A model generated the notes under the pieces. That model was not told the DNA's origin. It did not search any database and worked only from the letters and a program-made list of their open reading frames with translations. Below are positions 7,488 to 16,331 of a stretch of DNA of 44,634 nucleotides, piece by piece (within the stretch, counting starts at the first letter, position 1; each line of letters starts with the position of its first letter). A program made the translations under genes and the position numbers. Source of the stretch: Granulicella sp. S190 (lineage in GTDB: Bacteria; Acidobacteriota; Terriglobia; Terriglobales; Acidobacteriaceae); NCBI RefSeq assembly GCF_009766095.1, contig NZ_LMUD01000031.1, forward strand, positions 3,503 to 48,136. The letters are read 5' to 3'.

Positions 7488-8414
7488 ATGAACATCACCC
7501 GACGACGAGGAGCCATCGCTTTTTTCATCACCCTCGGCGCCCTCCTCGTCGGCGGCCTCGTCACCCTCAACATCACCTGGATCGTCCTTAACGAGCGCAC
7601 TGTCGCCATCGCGGTCCTCGGCGTCATCCTCTTTGCCGCCCTCATCGCCGGCGTTGTCCTCAATACCGTCTTCCTCGTTCGGGAGATCCGCCGAAATGAG
7701 CGTCAGGACTCGTTTCTTAACGCCGTCACTCACGAACTCAAAACCCCTATCGCCAGCATCAGGCTCTACCTCGAGACCCTCCAACGCCGTCCCGTCGAAG
7801 AGGTCCAGCGTCAGGAGTTCTACAAGATCATGCTCTCTGACTCCGACCGTCTGCTGGCCACGGTCGAGCAGGTCCTCAAAGCGGGGCAGCTCGGCCAGCG
7901 GCATCGTCAGCAAAATCGTACCCTCATCAACATGCAGACCCTTGTAGCCGACTGCATCGGCATCACTCTTCAGCGACATCACCTACCCGCCGAAAGCATC
8001 TCTCTCGAACCCACTCCCGGTGGCGTCCGCCTCTACACCCAGGGCATCGCAGAAGACCTTCGCACCGCCGTCATCAACGTCCTCGATAACGCTGTTAAAT
8101 ACTCTCCCGAAGGCGTCCACATCCGCTGCTCGCTCGCCATCTCCAACTACACCTGGGTGGCGCTCCGAGTCACCGACACCGGCGTTGGCCTTCCCGCCAA
8201 CCAGTTCAAGCGCATCTTCAATCGCTTCTATCGCGTCCCTGGCCGGGCTATGGCTAAGATCAAGGGCACCGGTCTTGGTCTCTTCCTTGTTCGCAACATC
8301 GCCCGCCAGCACGGGGGCGATGCAACCGCACTCAGCCCGGGCCCGGGCCTCGGCACCACCATCACGCTCACTCTGCCTCTCGCCACACCAACCTCAGTGA
8401 ATGGCGTCAACTGA
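7488..8414 (+). CDS. Membrane sensor histidine kinase with almost no extracytoplasmic loop
   Basis: 308 residues from the ATG at 7488. Two membrane segments (about 9-33 and 38-62) are separated by only about five residues, so there is no periplasmic sensor domain. The kinase core follows directly, without a clear HAMP domain: H-box with phospho-acceptor His82 (NAVTHELKTPIAS), N-box (VINVLDNAVKYSP), G1 (VTDTGVGLP), F-box (FNRFYRV) and G2 (GTGLGLFLVRNIA). Such kinases usually sense events in or at the membrane or through a partner protein. The probable partner regulator is at 9224-9991, with a MarC-type membrane protein between them. All three genes run the same way with gaps of 95 and 30 bases. 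Confidence 0.9.
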   Translation: MNITRRRGAIAFFITLGALLVGGLVTLNITWIVLNERTVAIAVLGVILFAALIAGVVLNTVFLVREIRRNERQDSFLNAVTHELKTPIASIRLYLETLQRRPVEEVQRQEFYKIMLSDSDRLLATVEQVLKAGQLGQRHRQQNRTLINMQTLVADCIGITLQRHHLPAESISLEPTPGGVRLYTQGIAEDLRTAVINVLDNAVKYSPEGVHIRCSLAISNYTWVALRVTDTGVGLPANQFKRIFNRFYRVPGRAMAKIKGTGLGLFLVRNIARQHGGDATALSPGPGLGTTITLTLPLATPTSVNGVN

Positions 8415-8509
8415 TCCACTATGCAGCAGCGCCTTCGAACAGCTCCTGTAACAGTCGGACGTACAATCACTTCACAGTCCGTAGTTATCTCAATATCTTG
8501 TGATCATCC

Positions 8510-9193
8510 ATGTTCCTTCTCTGGAAATACTTCGCGATAGGCTTCAGCGCGCTTCTTCCGCTCATTAACCCACTAGGCTCCGCGCTAATCTTCTTGGGCC
8601 TCGTCGGCGCAGCACCTATTGATACCTATCGCGCGCTCGCCCGCCGCATCGCCATCAATACCGTCATCTTCTTGGCGGTGATTGAACTCATTGGCTCCTA
8701 CCTTTTGGGCTTCTTTGGCATCTCTCTCCCCATCGTCCAGTTCTCCGGCGGCATCGTCATCGCGATGATCGCCTGGGATCTCCTGAATCAGAAAGACAGT
8801 ACCCCCAGCCCTGAAAAAACTCAGGCCGCTGTCCCCGCCGTCACCCCAGCGGAGATAGACAGCCTCCAGCAGAAAGCCTTCTACCCCTTCACCTTTCCCA
8901 TCACGGCTGGTCCAGGCTGCATCGTCGTTATGCTCACTCTCAGCGTGCACACGACGCAGACAAACCTGCAGGACAAAGTTCTAGCCCACGTTGGACTCTT
9001 CATCGCCGTTATCTTACTGAGCGCCCTCATCTATCTCTGTTACGCCTACGCTCCCAGCATCGCACGCTCCATCTCTCCCGCAACCGCACATGGAATTCTT
9101 CGCGTCGTGGCATTTATCCTTCTGTGCATTGGAGTGCAGATCGCTTGGAACGGTCTTAGCGACCTGCTTACGAAGCTCCTGAATAAATCGTAA
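8510..9193 (+). CDS. MarC family integral membrane protein
   Basis: 227 residues from the ATG at 8510. It matches the MarC/UPF0056 family: an N-terminal ALLPLINPLGSALIFLGLVG helix and the later FPITAGPGCIVVMLTLS motif. About six membrane segments are apparent, with a hydrophilic loop at about 98-120. The family has no settled biochemical role; the old link to multiple antibiotic resistance was not upheld as I recall. Its place between a kinase and a response regulator suggests that it is a target or accessory of that system. Confidence 0.88.
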   Translation: MFLLWKYFAIGFSALLPLINPLGSALIFLGLVGAAPIDTYRALARRIAINTVIFLAVIELIGSYLLGFFGISLPIVQFSGGIVIAMIAWDLLNQKDSTPSPEKTQAAVPAVTPAEIDSLQQKAFYPFTFPITAGPGCIVVMLTLSVHTTQTNLQDKVLAHVGLFIAVILLSALIYLCYAYAPSIARSISPATAHGILRVVAFILLCIGVQIAWNGLSDLLTKLLNKS

Positions 9194-9223
9194 CTATTAC
9201 AGGCGTAAATTACATCTCACACA

Positions 9224-9991
9224 ATGCAGGACACCGTGACCGAACCTCTGGCCCCACAAATCGTTCTAGTCGAAGACGAAGAGCACCTCGCGCAAGGTCT
9301 GCTTTTCAACCTTCAGGCCGAAGGCTACCGTACCCACCATGAGTCCGACGGTGATGCTGCCCTCGCCTTTCTCCTTGCCCGCAAAAACACCCCCGAAGAG
9401 CACATCGACGCTATTCTTCTCGACGGCATGCTCCCCGGCGCTGATGGCTTCACCATCGTCCGCGCTCTCCGCGAAGCCCATCACTTCACCCCGGTTCTCA
9501 TGCTCACCGCCCGCTCGCGCCCCGAAGAAGTTCTCGAAGGCATCGAAGCCGGTGCCGACGACTACCTCGCCAAGCCCTTCGACCTGAATATCCTCCTCGT
9601 CCGCCTCAAATCCCTCCTCCGCCGCACTGCCTGGCAAAACGCTGCAACCCCGGAGACCCCGCCACCAGCCCTCACGAATCAAACCGACGAGTACTCCTTC
9701 AACCACCGCACCATCCGCTTTGACACGCTTGAACTCGTCGCCCCCAACCGCACCACCCATCTCACTCTCATGGAAGCAGACCTCCTCCGCTACCTCACCG
9801 AGCGTCAAGGGCAGATCGTCTCCCGCAAAGACATCCTCGAAGAGGTCTGGCGCGTTCATGAAGACACCGATACTCGCGCCATCGACAACTTCATCGTCCG
9901 TCTCCGCCGCTACATTGAAGACGATCCCGCCGATCCTCAACATCTGGTCACAGTCCGCGGAATCGGCTACCGCTTCCTCGCCAACCCGTGA
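9224..9991 (+). CDS. OmpR/PhoB-family response regulator
   Basis: 255 residues from the ATG at 9224. The receiver domain (about 12-130) has the acidic pair EDEE, phospho-acceptor Asp67 in ILLDGMLPG, the Thr in MLTARS and Lys in LAKPFD. After a linker of about 20 residues, the C-terminal winged helix (about 155-253) ends in the OmpR signature NFIVRLRRYIEDDP...TVRGIGYRF. It is the likely partner of the kinase at 7488-8414, separated from it by the MarC gene. Some 30 bases separate it from marC, so co-transcription is likely. Confidence 0.92.
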   Translation: MQDTVTEPLAPQIVLVEDEEHLAQGLLFNLQAEGYRTHHESDGDAALAFLLARKNTPEEHIDAILLDGMLPGADGFTIVRALREAHHFTPVLMLTARSRPEEVLEGIEAGADDYLAKPFDLNILLVRLKSLLRRTAWQNAATPETPPPALTNQTDEYSFNHRTIRFDTLELVAPNRTTHLTLMEADLLRYLTERQGQIVSRKDILEEVWRVHEDTDTRAIDNFIVRLRRYIEDDPADPQHLVTVRGIGYRFLANP

Positions 9992-10136
9992 GCCATTGGC
10001 GTCAACACACCTCGAACGAATGAACCGATCACAACCAGCTCAAAAGATCAAAAGACATCAGCCAAACCATGACACTTTTTCGCGTGTCAGTCATCTATCT
10101 ATAATTGGTAATAGTTTCACGTAAAGGAACTTCAGC

Positions 10137-10650
10137 TTGTTACACACGGAAATCTCCAAATCAGCTCCCGCTTACTCTCGCTTGGCAACAAAAAAAGATC
10201 TGGAACTGCTCGTAGAGTTCATCAACAAGACTTTCGTCCACGATAACTACTTCAAGAGCACAGAGCGCACCAACCACGACCAGGTTGCCGAGTATCTGGA
10301 AAAAGGAGATTTTTCTCCTGCTCGAAGAGCAGGACGAGCTAATCGGACTGATCTACGTTGAGCTTCGCGAAAACGGTCACGCTTACCATGGCCTGCTGGC
10401 CATCCATCCAGAGAAACAGAGCCGTGGTATCGGGCGGCAGCTCTTGCAAACCGCATGGAACTTCTGTCGCAGTAACGGTTGCACGGTCGCTGACGCAGAA
10501 GTCGTCAACCTGCGACCCGACCTGATCGAACGATATCAACGCCTCGGCTTCAAGATCGTCGGAGAAGCACCATACCATCGCCCCGAGATCCTCCTCCAAC
10601 CCTGTCACTTTGTTCTCATACAAAAAGATCTCTTTGCCGTCGAGCCCTAA
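10137..10650 (+). pseudogene. GNAT-family acetyltransferase split by a one-base frameshift
   Basis: The first frame opens at a TTG (10137) after AAAGGAA and encodes RLATKKDLELLVEFINKTF, a GNAT N-terminus, up to EYLEKGDF. It then runs into unrelated sequence and stops near 10361. The second frame carries on the family sequence from FLLLEEQDELIGLIYVEL through the acetyl-CoA loop (QSRGIGRQLL) to the end. The two join exactly if one T is removed from the run of five T at about 10310-10315. This may be a true mutation, a sequencing error or ribosomal slippage. The gene ends 4 bases inside the convergent receiver-protein gene. Confidence 0.8.
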
Positions 10651-11129
10651 CGTGCCTCGCGCCATCGTCTCGCCTCGACCGGAGCCAGAATCCGATGCAC
10701 CGTGCTCAATAGCTCCGTCAGGCGAAACGGCTTCGCCAGAAAGCTCCAACCCTCTTCCTCTAGCCGAGTCTTTTGCACTCCATCTACCATCCCTCCAGAG
10801 ATCATCAACACCGGCAGATCACTACGCAGTGCCTTCAACTCTTGCGCTAACTCCATCCCCGATCTTCCCGGCATGTATAAGTCAGTCACCAGGAGATCGA
10901 TCTCCGGCACACTGCGAAAGATCTGCACCGCGCGCCCGGCTTCCCCTGAGCTGAAAACGGCATATCCCTCATGCTCTAAAAACGTCCGCGTCAGTGAGCG
11001 AATGTCCTGGTCGTCATCGACAAGCAAGATCTTGCTGGACGGAAGTACAGTAACACTCTCTTCAAATGGAAAAATAATTGACGACATGAGTGAATAATCT
11101 TGTTCCGGAATCTTGTTTCGATCTTCCAT
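10647..11129 (-). CDS. Stand-alone receiver-domain response regulator (CheY-like)
   Basis: About 160 residues from the ATG at 11129, which has AGGA upstream; an ATG at 11087 is a reasonable alternative and would remove 14 residues. A single receiver domain is present: acidic cluster VDDDQD, phospho-acceptor Asp83 in LVTDLYMPG, Ser in LMISGG and Lys133 in LAKPFR. No output domain follows, only a short basic tail (ARRWREAR). Such proteins act by protein contact or as phosphorelay intermediates. No kinase gene is adjacent on this strand, so the partner is unknown. It overlaps the GNAT pseudogene by 4 bases at the 3' end. Confidence 0.87.
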   Translation of the reverse strand: MEDRNKIPEQDYSLMSSIIFPFEESVTVLPSSKILLVDDDQDIRSLTRTFLEHEGYAVFSSGEAGRAVQIFRSVPEIDLLVTDLYMPGRSGMELAQELKALRSDLPVLMISGGMVDGVQKTRLEEEGWSFLAKPFRLTELLSTVHRILAPVEARRWREAR

Positions 11130-11324
11130 TACATTCAACTTCCTAACGGCACCCAGTCCCCCCAGGCCCGCAAGCCGTTTCGTCAGCAATATCTCTCTTA
11201 TGATGGAGTGCCTAATCCTTCACGGAGTTGCCTCTGGTCTCTCCACTTGCATAACTCCTTCCCTTTCAATCAGCAGTCCACCTCGCCCACGATACACTTG
11301 AAGCAGTTTAGGCAAGTTCTAAAA

Positions 11325-13712
11325 ATGCGCATCATCACCCGCTACATCCTCCGCGAAGTCACCTCGCACGCCCTCCTCGGCGGAGCCCTCTTTACCTTCA
11401 TCATCTTCATGCGCGACCTCGGCCGCATCCTCGAGTTCGTTGTACGCGACTCCGCCACCCTGGGCGACGTCATCCGCATCATCGCCTTCACCCTTCCGCC
11501 AGCTCTCACCGTTACCATCCCCATGGCCGTTCTGGTCGGCATCCTCCTCGGTCTCTCCCGCCTCGCCGCCGACAGCGAAATCACTGCCATGCGCGCCAGC
11601 GGCATGGGTGCCATCGACTTCGTTCGCATCGTCTCCATCGTCTCTGCCGTAGCCCTCGCTCTGGGACTCTTCAACTCGCTCTATCTGGCCCCCCGCGCCG
11701 CCACTGGACTTATCGCGCTTGGTGAATCCCTCAAATCTTCGCAGGCCTCGTTTGAAGTTCAGCCCCGCGTCTTTTACGAAGAATTCAAGGACCGCGTCCT
11801 CTATATCCAGGACGTCAGCCCAGCAGCCGGAGCCGCCCTCTGGCATCACGTCTTCCTCGCCGACCTCACCGAGCCGGCCGACCCCCACATCACCACAGCC
11901 GACCAGGCCGTCGTCGTCAACGGCACACCCAACTCTTCCGACGCTCAAACCATTCGCCTTCACCTCATTAACGGCGGCCAGCACGATACCTCCTCCACCG
12001 ACCCTAACCAATACAACATCTCCACCTTCAACAGCACCGACGTTCCCATCGAGACTGAAGCTCCCGAAGACGCTCATCTCGGCCGCGTCAACACTCCCAT
12101 CCAGGCTCTCTCTCTGCCTGAGCTCTGGCGCCGCGCAAAAGCCGTCCAGGCCACCAGCGGCCACGAATCCTCCGTCTACCGCATCGAGTTCAACAAGCGC
12201 TTCTCCTATCCCTTCGCATGCCTCGTCCTCATGCTCGTCGGCGTTCCTCTCGGCATCTCCTCCAAGCGCGGAGGCAAATCCACCGGCTTCGTCCTCACCA
12301 TCCTCCTTGTCTTCATCTATTACTTCCTCTCATCGGTAGGCGTAGCCTTCGCACAGTCCGGCAAGTTGTCACCCTTCCTCGGCGTCTGGGGAGCCAACCT
12401 CCTCTTCGCCGCTGCCGGAGCCATCCTTCTCTATCAAATGTCTCGTGGAGGCATCGCCCTCAGCCTCGTCTCCACCATTGGCGTCTGGCTCAGCAAACTC
12501 ATTACCCGCCTCACCAGCAACGGCCACGAGTCCGCAAGCACCCGTTCCAACTACGACGTAGCCACCCTCCTCCGTCGATTCCGAAGCATCATTCGCATTC
12601 AGTTCCCTCTTCTGCTCGATGACTATGTCATGCGCGAGTACGCCACCAACTTCGCCATCGTCCTCAGCTCCTTCTCCACCCTCTTCCTCATCTTCACCTT
12701 CTTCGAGCTCATCGGCGCGATCTTCAAAAACCGCACACCTCTAGTCACGGTAGGCGAATATCTCGTCACTCTCATTCCATACATCCTCTACAACATCACG
12801 CCTCTCTGCGCTCTGGTCGCTGTCCTGGTCACCTTTGGCTCCCTCAGCCGCACCTCAGAGCTCACCGCGATGAAGTCCAGCGGAATCAGCCTCTACCGCA
12901 TCATCACGCCCGTCCTGGTCGTCACCATCCTCATCTCTGTCGGCCTGTTCGCCTTCGACGAGCTCTACCTGCCCGCTGCCAACCGCCGCCAGGAGGCTCT
13001 CCTCTCCATCATCAAGGACAAGCCCACCCAGACCTTCTCCCGCCCCGACCGCCAGTGGATCTCCGGCCAGACCAACAACGCCGGCGAGCCCTCCCGCATC
13101 TTCTATTACCAGTACTTCAACGCCGAAAAAGATACCTTCGCCAATCTCACCGTCTTCGAGTTCGACCCGGCCTCCTTCACCCTTCAGCGCCGCATCTTCG
13201 CCGCCACCGCTCAGTGGGACCCAAAAGTCAACAACTGGGTCTTCGACAATGGCTGGCAGCGCACCTTCTCCGGCGAAACCATCGCCAGCTACCAGCCCTT
13301 CACTGTCGCCACCTTCCCCGAGATCCGCGAGCAACCCGGCTACTTCAAGAAGGAGTACATCCCTTCGCAGGAGATGAGCTACACCGAACTCTCCCATTAC
13401 ATCGACGACCTCAAGCAATCCGGCTTCGACACCAAGCGCCTCAGCGTTCAGCTCAACAAAAAGATCGCCTACCCACTCATTACGCTCGTCATGGCCATCC
13501 TCGCCATCCCCTTTGCCTTGTCTATGGGTAAAAAAGGCTCCCTCACCGGCATCGCCACGGCCATCGGCCTCGCCATTACCTACTGGGTCGTCGCACTCAT
13601 CTTCGAGTCACTCGGCAACGTCAACACCCTCCCCGCTGTCCTCGCCGCCTGGACACCCGATCTCCTCTTCGGCATCACCGGCGCATACCTCCTCCTCCGC
13701 ACTCCAACCTAA
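11325..13712 (+). CDS. Fused LptF-LptG lipopolysaccharide-export permease
   Basis: 795 residues from the ATG at 11325, where the first YjgP/YjgQ-type transmembrane block begins (MRIITRYILREV). LptF and LptG are normally separate permeases that, with the ATPase LptB, extract LPS from the inner membrane. Here two such units are joined. Unit 1 (about 1-380) has DSEITAMRASGM and a terminal membrane triplet with SYPFACLVLMLVGVPLG. Unit 2 (about 420-790) restarts with DDYVMREYATNF, then SELTAMKSSGIS and AYPLITLVMAILAIPFALS. Each unit includes a periplasmic beta-jellyroll-like middle. The frame is open back to 11100, but that leader looks unlike the family. lptB is not in the window. Confidence 0.92.
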   Translation: MRIITRYILREVTSHALLGGALFTFIIFMRDLGRILEFVVRDSATLGDVIRIIAFTLPPALTVTIPMAVLVGILLGLSRLAADSEITAMRASGMGAIDFVRIVSIVSAVALALGLFNSLYLAPRAATGLIALGESLKSSQASFEVQPRVFYEEFKDRVLYIQDVSPAAGAALWHHVFLADLTEPADPHITTADQAVVVNGTPNSSDAQTIRLHLINGGQHDTSSTDPNQYNISTFNSTDVPIETEAPEDAHLGRVNTPIQALSLPELWRRAKAVQATSGHESSVYRIEFNKRFSYPFACLVLMLVGVPLGISSKRGGKSTGFVLTILLVFIYYFLSSVGVAFAQSGKLSPFLGVWGANLLFAAAGAILLYQMSRGGIALSLVSTIGVWLSKLITRLTSNGHESASTRSNYDVATLLRRFRSIIRIQFPLLLDDYVMREYATNFAIVLSSFSTLFLIFTFFELIGAIFKNRTPLVTVGEYLVTLIPYILYNITPLCALVAVLVTFGSLSRTSELTAMKSSGISLYRIITPVLVVTILISVGLFAFDELYLPAANRRQEALLSIIKDKPTQTFSRPDRQWISGQTNNAGEPSRIFYYQYFNAEKDTFANLTVFEFDPASFTLQRRIFAATAQWDPKVNNWVFDNGWQRTFSGETIASYQPFTVATFPEIREQPGYFKKEYIPSQEMSYTELSHYIDDLKQSGFDTKRLSVQLNKKIAYPLITLVMAILAIPFALSMGKKGSLTGIATAIGLAITYWVVALIFESLGNVNTLPAVLAAWTPDLLFGITGAYLLLRTPT

Positions 13713-13763
13713 AAGCTCAACATTAAGTAACCAATAAATAGCAACTTTGGTAACCATTTCTTA

Positions 13764-13792
13764 TTGACGCCTCTACCCTCTAAGGAGATAGT
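13764..13792 (+). promoter_or_regulatory. Candidate sigma-70-type promoter for the DUF5010 gene
   Basis: TTGACG (13764-13769) and GATAGT (13787-13792) are separated by 17 bases, about 65 bases before the next start codon. The -35 matches consensus at 5 of 6 positions and the -10 at 4 of 6. The gap carries no gene. Confidence 0.45.
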
Positions 13793-13856
13793 GAAGACGC
13801 ACGTACACTAATCGGTCGGCGCATCTAAATGAAAGAAAGGAGACACTTACAACCAA

Positions 13857-15395
13857 ATGAAGACTGAGAATCTCCTGTACAAAATGAAGTTTTTTGCAAC
13901 TCTGGTAACTGTTCTTGGCGTAGTAGCCCTCACCACCACCAAACCCGCATCGGCGCAATACCTCGGGGTCACCACCGGCTACTCCTACGCAAACGAACTG
14001 ACAGGACCTGTCGTCTACCCACTCTCAACAAATATTGCCCTTTACAACCCAACCGCCGCCACTCCCGACAAGACCTGGGCCAGTTGGGTTGAGCAATATA
14101 ACCAGGCAGGCATCGACTTCGTCGCGGCCGACCTCGTAGGCTCAACTCCCAACGCCAGCCACCCTCCAACCCAGCTGTCATCCCTTGTCACCGCAATCAA
14201 CAACGCCAGTCTCACGAACTCCCTCAAAATCGCCATCTTCGACGACAACGGCTCCTCATGGTTGGCACAGTACAGTCTGGCAAGCGGCTACGGATATACC
14301 TTCCCGCCCCTCGATCACCCCTTCGATATGTCAAACCCGGCAAACTGGAAGTATCTCTACGACTACGACTACAAGCTCTTCTACCAAACGGTGCCCGACG
14401 CAAATCGCTTCAAGATCAATGGCCGACCCGTCATCTTCATCTGGACCGGCAATCCTACTTACATCTCCAACGAAAATGGCAACTACTCCAAGGCCGTTAA
14501 CTATGTCCGGCAGCAGTGCCAGGCCGACTTCGGCTTCAACCCGTGGATCGTCGTCAACAACGATGCAGTCGCAAACGATCCGACTCTCACTGCGCCCGGA
14601 GTCATCGACGGCACCCACTCCTGGTACGGCGTGAGCAATCCGTATAACCTCTCCAGCTACAACGGAACTTCAACCGGCACTCTCGTCCCCGGATACGGCG
14701 ACGCGGCACACACCTACCTTCCCTCCTTCATAGACCCCAACCACGGTCAGCTGCTCGACACCGGCCTCACCAACACCGTGGGCAAAGGCGCACTCCTCAC
14801 AGTTGTAGAAGGTTTCACCGACTACGGAGAAGAGGCCTCTCTCTGGCGCACGCGCAATATCGACCAGAACGGAAACGCCATGACCTATGCCCAGACCGAA
14901 TATGACTACCCCAATCAGCGTCTGAGCATCCTTCGCGCACACAGCCGCAATCCATTTCCCGCCTCACAAACATTTGAAGCAGAGGGCAGCGACTACTTCG
15001 GTGGCGGCGTCTCCGTAAGCGCCATTGCCAACTACTATCGCAACGGCAACATCGCCATCGACGACGTCACCGATACCGGTGGCGGTTACTTCGTCGGCTG
15101 GATACAGTCGGGAGAGTGGCTGGAGTGGGAGCACGTCCCGCTCAACGGCACCCCTCACATCGTTGTTCGCGTAGCCTCTCCCATTCCGGGTGCTCAAATC
15201 CAACTTGTCATCGACGGTATCGCGCAGCCGGCTCAAACCATACCGAACACGGGTGACTGGCAAACCTGGACAAGCTTCGATATGGGTCCCATCGGAACTT
15301 TTTCCAACTCTTATCACACCATCCGCATCGTCTTTCCCAACGGCGGCCTCAACCTGAACTGGTGGCAGACCCAGGGTGGAACCCCCAGCCTGTAA
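13857..15395 (+). CDS. Secreted DUF5010-type putative glycoside hydrolase with C-terminal carbohydrate-binding module
   Basis: 512 residues from the ATG at 13857, with AAGGAG about 14 bases upstream; the ATG at 13884 gives a more compact signal peptide (MKFFATLVTVLGVV...ASA). The catalytic-type region (about 35-370) has GIDFVAADLVG, LKIAIFDDNG, NGRPVIFIWTGNP and VIDGTHSWYG, a TIM-barrel pattern like DUF5010 and the GH71/GH99-like endo-acting enzymes. The C-terminal 130 residues (TFEAEGSDYFGGGVSV, GGGYFVGWIQSGEWLEW) look like a CBM6/CBM35-type beta-sandwich. It would act outside the cytoplasm on a polysaccharide; the substrate is unknown. It appears monocistronic, with a hairpin following. Confidence 0.78.
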   Translation: MKTENLLYKMKFFATLVTVLGVVALTTTKPASAQYLGVTTGYSYANELTGPVVYPLSTNIALYNPTAATPDKTWASWVEQYNQAGIDFVAADLVGSTPNASHPPTQLSSLVTAINNASLTNSLKIAIFDDNGSSWLAQYSLASGYGYTFPPLDHPFDMSNPANWKYLYDYDYKLFYQTVPDANRFKINGRPVIFIWTGNPTYISNENGNYSKAVNYVRQQCQADFGFNPWIVVNNDAVANDPTLTAPGVIDGTHSWYGVSNPYNLSSYNGTSTGTLVPGYGDAAHTYLPSFIDPNHGQLLDTGLTNTVGKGALLTVVEGFTDYGEEASLWRTRNIDQNGNAMTYAQTEYDYPNQRLSILRAHSRNPFPASQTFEAEGSDYFGGGVSVSAIANYYRNGNIAIDDVTDTGGGYFVGWIQSGEWLEWEHVPLNGTPHIVVRVASPIPGAQIQLVIDGIAQPAQTIPNTGDWQTWTSFDMGPIGTFSNSYHTIRIVFPNGGLNLNWWQTQGGTPSL

Positions 15396-15422
15396 TCCAC
15401 CGCTGCTAACCGCACCTTCACC

Positions 15423-15467
15423 CGTAAGCCTGTGCCGGATACCTCTATCACCGGGCACACGCTTACG
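15423..15467 (+). terminator. Hairpin terminator candidate after the DUF5010 gene
   Basis: CGTAAGC pairs with GCTTACG, and inside it GTGCC pairs with GGCAC, enclosing an AT-rich loop. The following bases (TAATTTAAG) are AT-rich but not a clean T-run, so termination efficiency is uncertain. Confidence 0.55.
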
Positions 15468-15610
15468 TAATTTAAGAATGCAGACCCCAAAATCATCCGA
15501 CGGTAAATACATCTCGGCTCGCAAAACCCATGGAATCTCCTGAGTCCAACACAATCAAAGTTGCTCTCCCTGCTTCCAAATAACCCGTACCCGTCTAAAC
15601 TGGAATCACA

Positions 15611-16297
15611 ATGACTTCAAAGCTCCCCTCGATCGCCCTCCTGGCCGCGCTCATCACCGCCGCCAACGCCCAAACCACCCCCAAGGCAACGACGACGACC
15701 ACCCCGCACCACACCGCCGCAGCAACCAGGACCGCTACAACACCACCCAACATTCCCAAGGTCGTAGGTCTCCCCAAGCCTCTCTATACCCTCAAATACG
15801 TCGACATCAAGCTCGGCACCGGCGCCCCTGCCGAAGAACGCAAGTACTACACCGTCCACTACACCGGCTGGCTCACCAACGGAACCAAGTTCGACTCTTC
15901 TCTTGATCACCCCGGAGCCGAACCCATCACCTTCCCCTATGGCGCGCACCGCGTCATCATAGGCTGGGACACCGGCTTTCAGGGCATGCGCGTCGGTGGC
16001 AAACGGCGCCTCTTCGTCCCCTATCAACTCGCCTACGGAGAGTCCGGCCGTCCTCCCGTCATCCCAGCCAAAGCGGATCTTATCTTTGACATCGAGCTCG
16101 TCTCACAGTCCGACGCCCCGCCTCAGCCTAAAGCTGTTCCTCCTGCCCCAACGACTCCTACAACACCCACCACGCCAACGACGCCAACCTCCCCGTCAAC
16201 TCCGACGACGCCTTCTACCCAAACCACTCCAACTACTCCCACAACACCGACAACGCCAACGACACCCACCACGCCTCCGCATCCTGAGGCCCTCTAG
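15611..16297 (+). CDS. Exported FKBP-type peptidyl-prolyl isomerase with Pro-Thr tail
   Basis: 228 residues from the ATG at 15611. A signal peptide (KLPSIALLAALITAANAQ) is followed by a Thr/Ala/Pro-rich spacer, then the FKBP domain at about 57-157: YYTVHYTGWLTNGTKFDSS, VIIGWDTGFQGMRVGGKRRL, IPAKADLIFDIELV. Aromatic and Ile/Trp residues of the FK506-type active site are present, so prolyl cis-trans isomerase activity outside the cytoplasm is likely. The last 65 residues are mostly PTT/TPT repeats, a disordered or cell-wall-associated tail. It lies 34 bases upstream of the ABC-exporter gene in the same orientation; a shared transcript is possible. Confidence 0.9.
   Translation: MTSKLPSIALLAALITAANAQTTPKATTTTTPHHTAAATRTATTPPNIPKVVGLPKPLYTLKYVDIKLGTGAPAEERKYYTVHYTGWLTNGTKFDSSLDHPGAEPITFPYGAHRVIIGWDTGFQGMRVGGKRRLFVPYQLAYGESGRPPVIPAKADLIFDIELVSQSDAPPQPKAVPPAPTTPTTPTTPTTPTSPSTPTTPSTQTTPTTPTTPTTPTTPTTPPHPEAL
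16150..16277 (+). repeat. Pro-Thr codon repeat in the FKBP gene
   Basis: Imperfect tandem 9-base units of the form ACN-ACN-CCN encode a run of Thr-Thr-Pro. Third positions vary, which suggests selection on the peptide or old slippage rather than fresh expansion. Confidence 0.75.
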
Positions 16298-16331
16298 CCT
16301 CATCTGATCCATAGGACACTCAGAAATATCT

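Noticed and set aside
11319..12164. 281-codon minus-strand frame within the LptF-LptG gene
   Set aside because: Gly/Asp/Glu-rich shadow with no motif or ribosome site.
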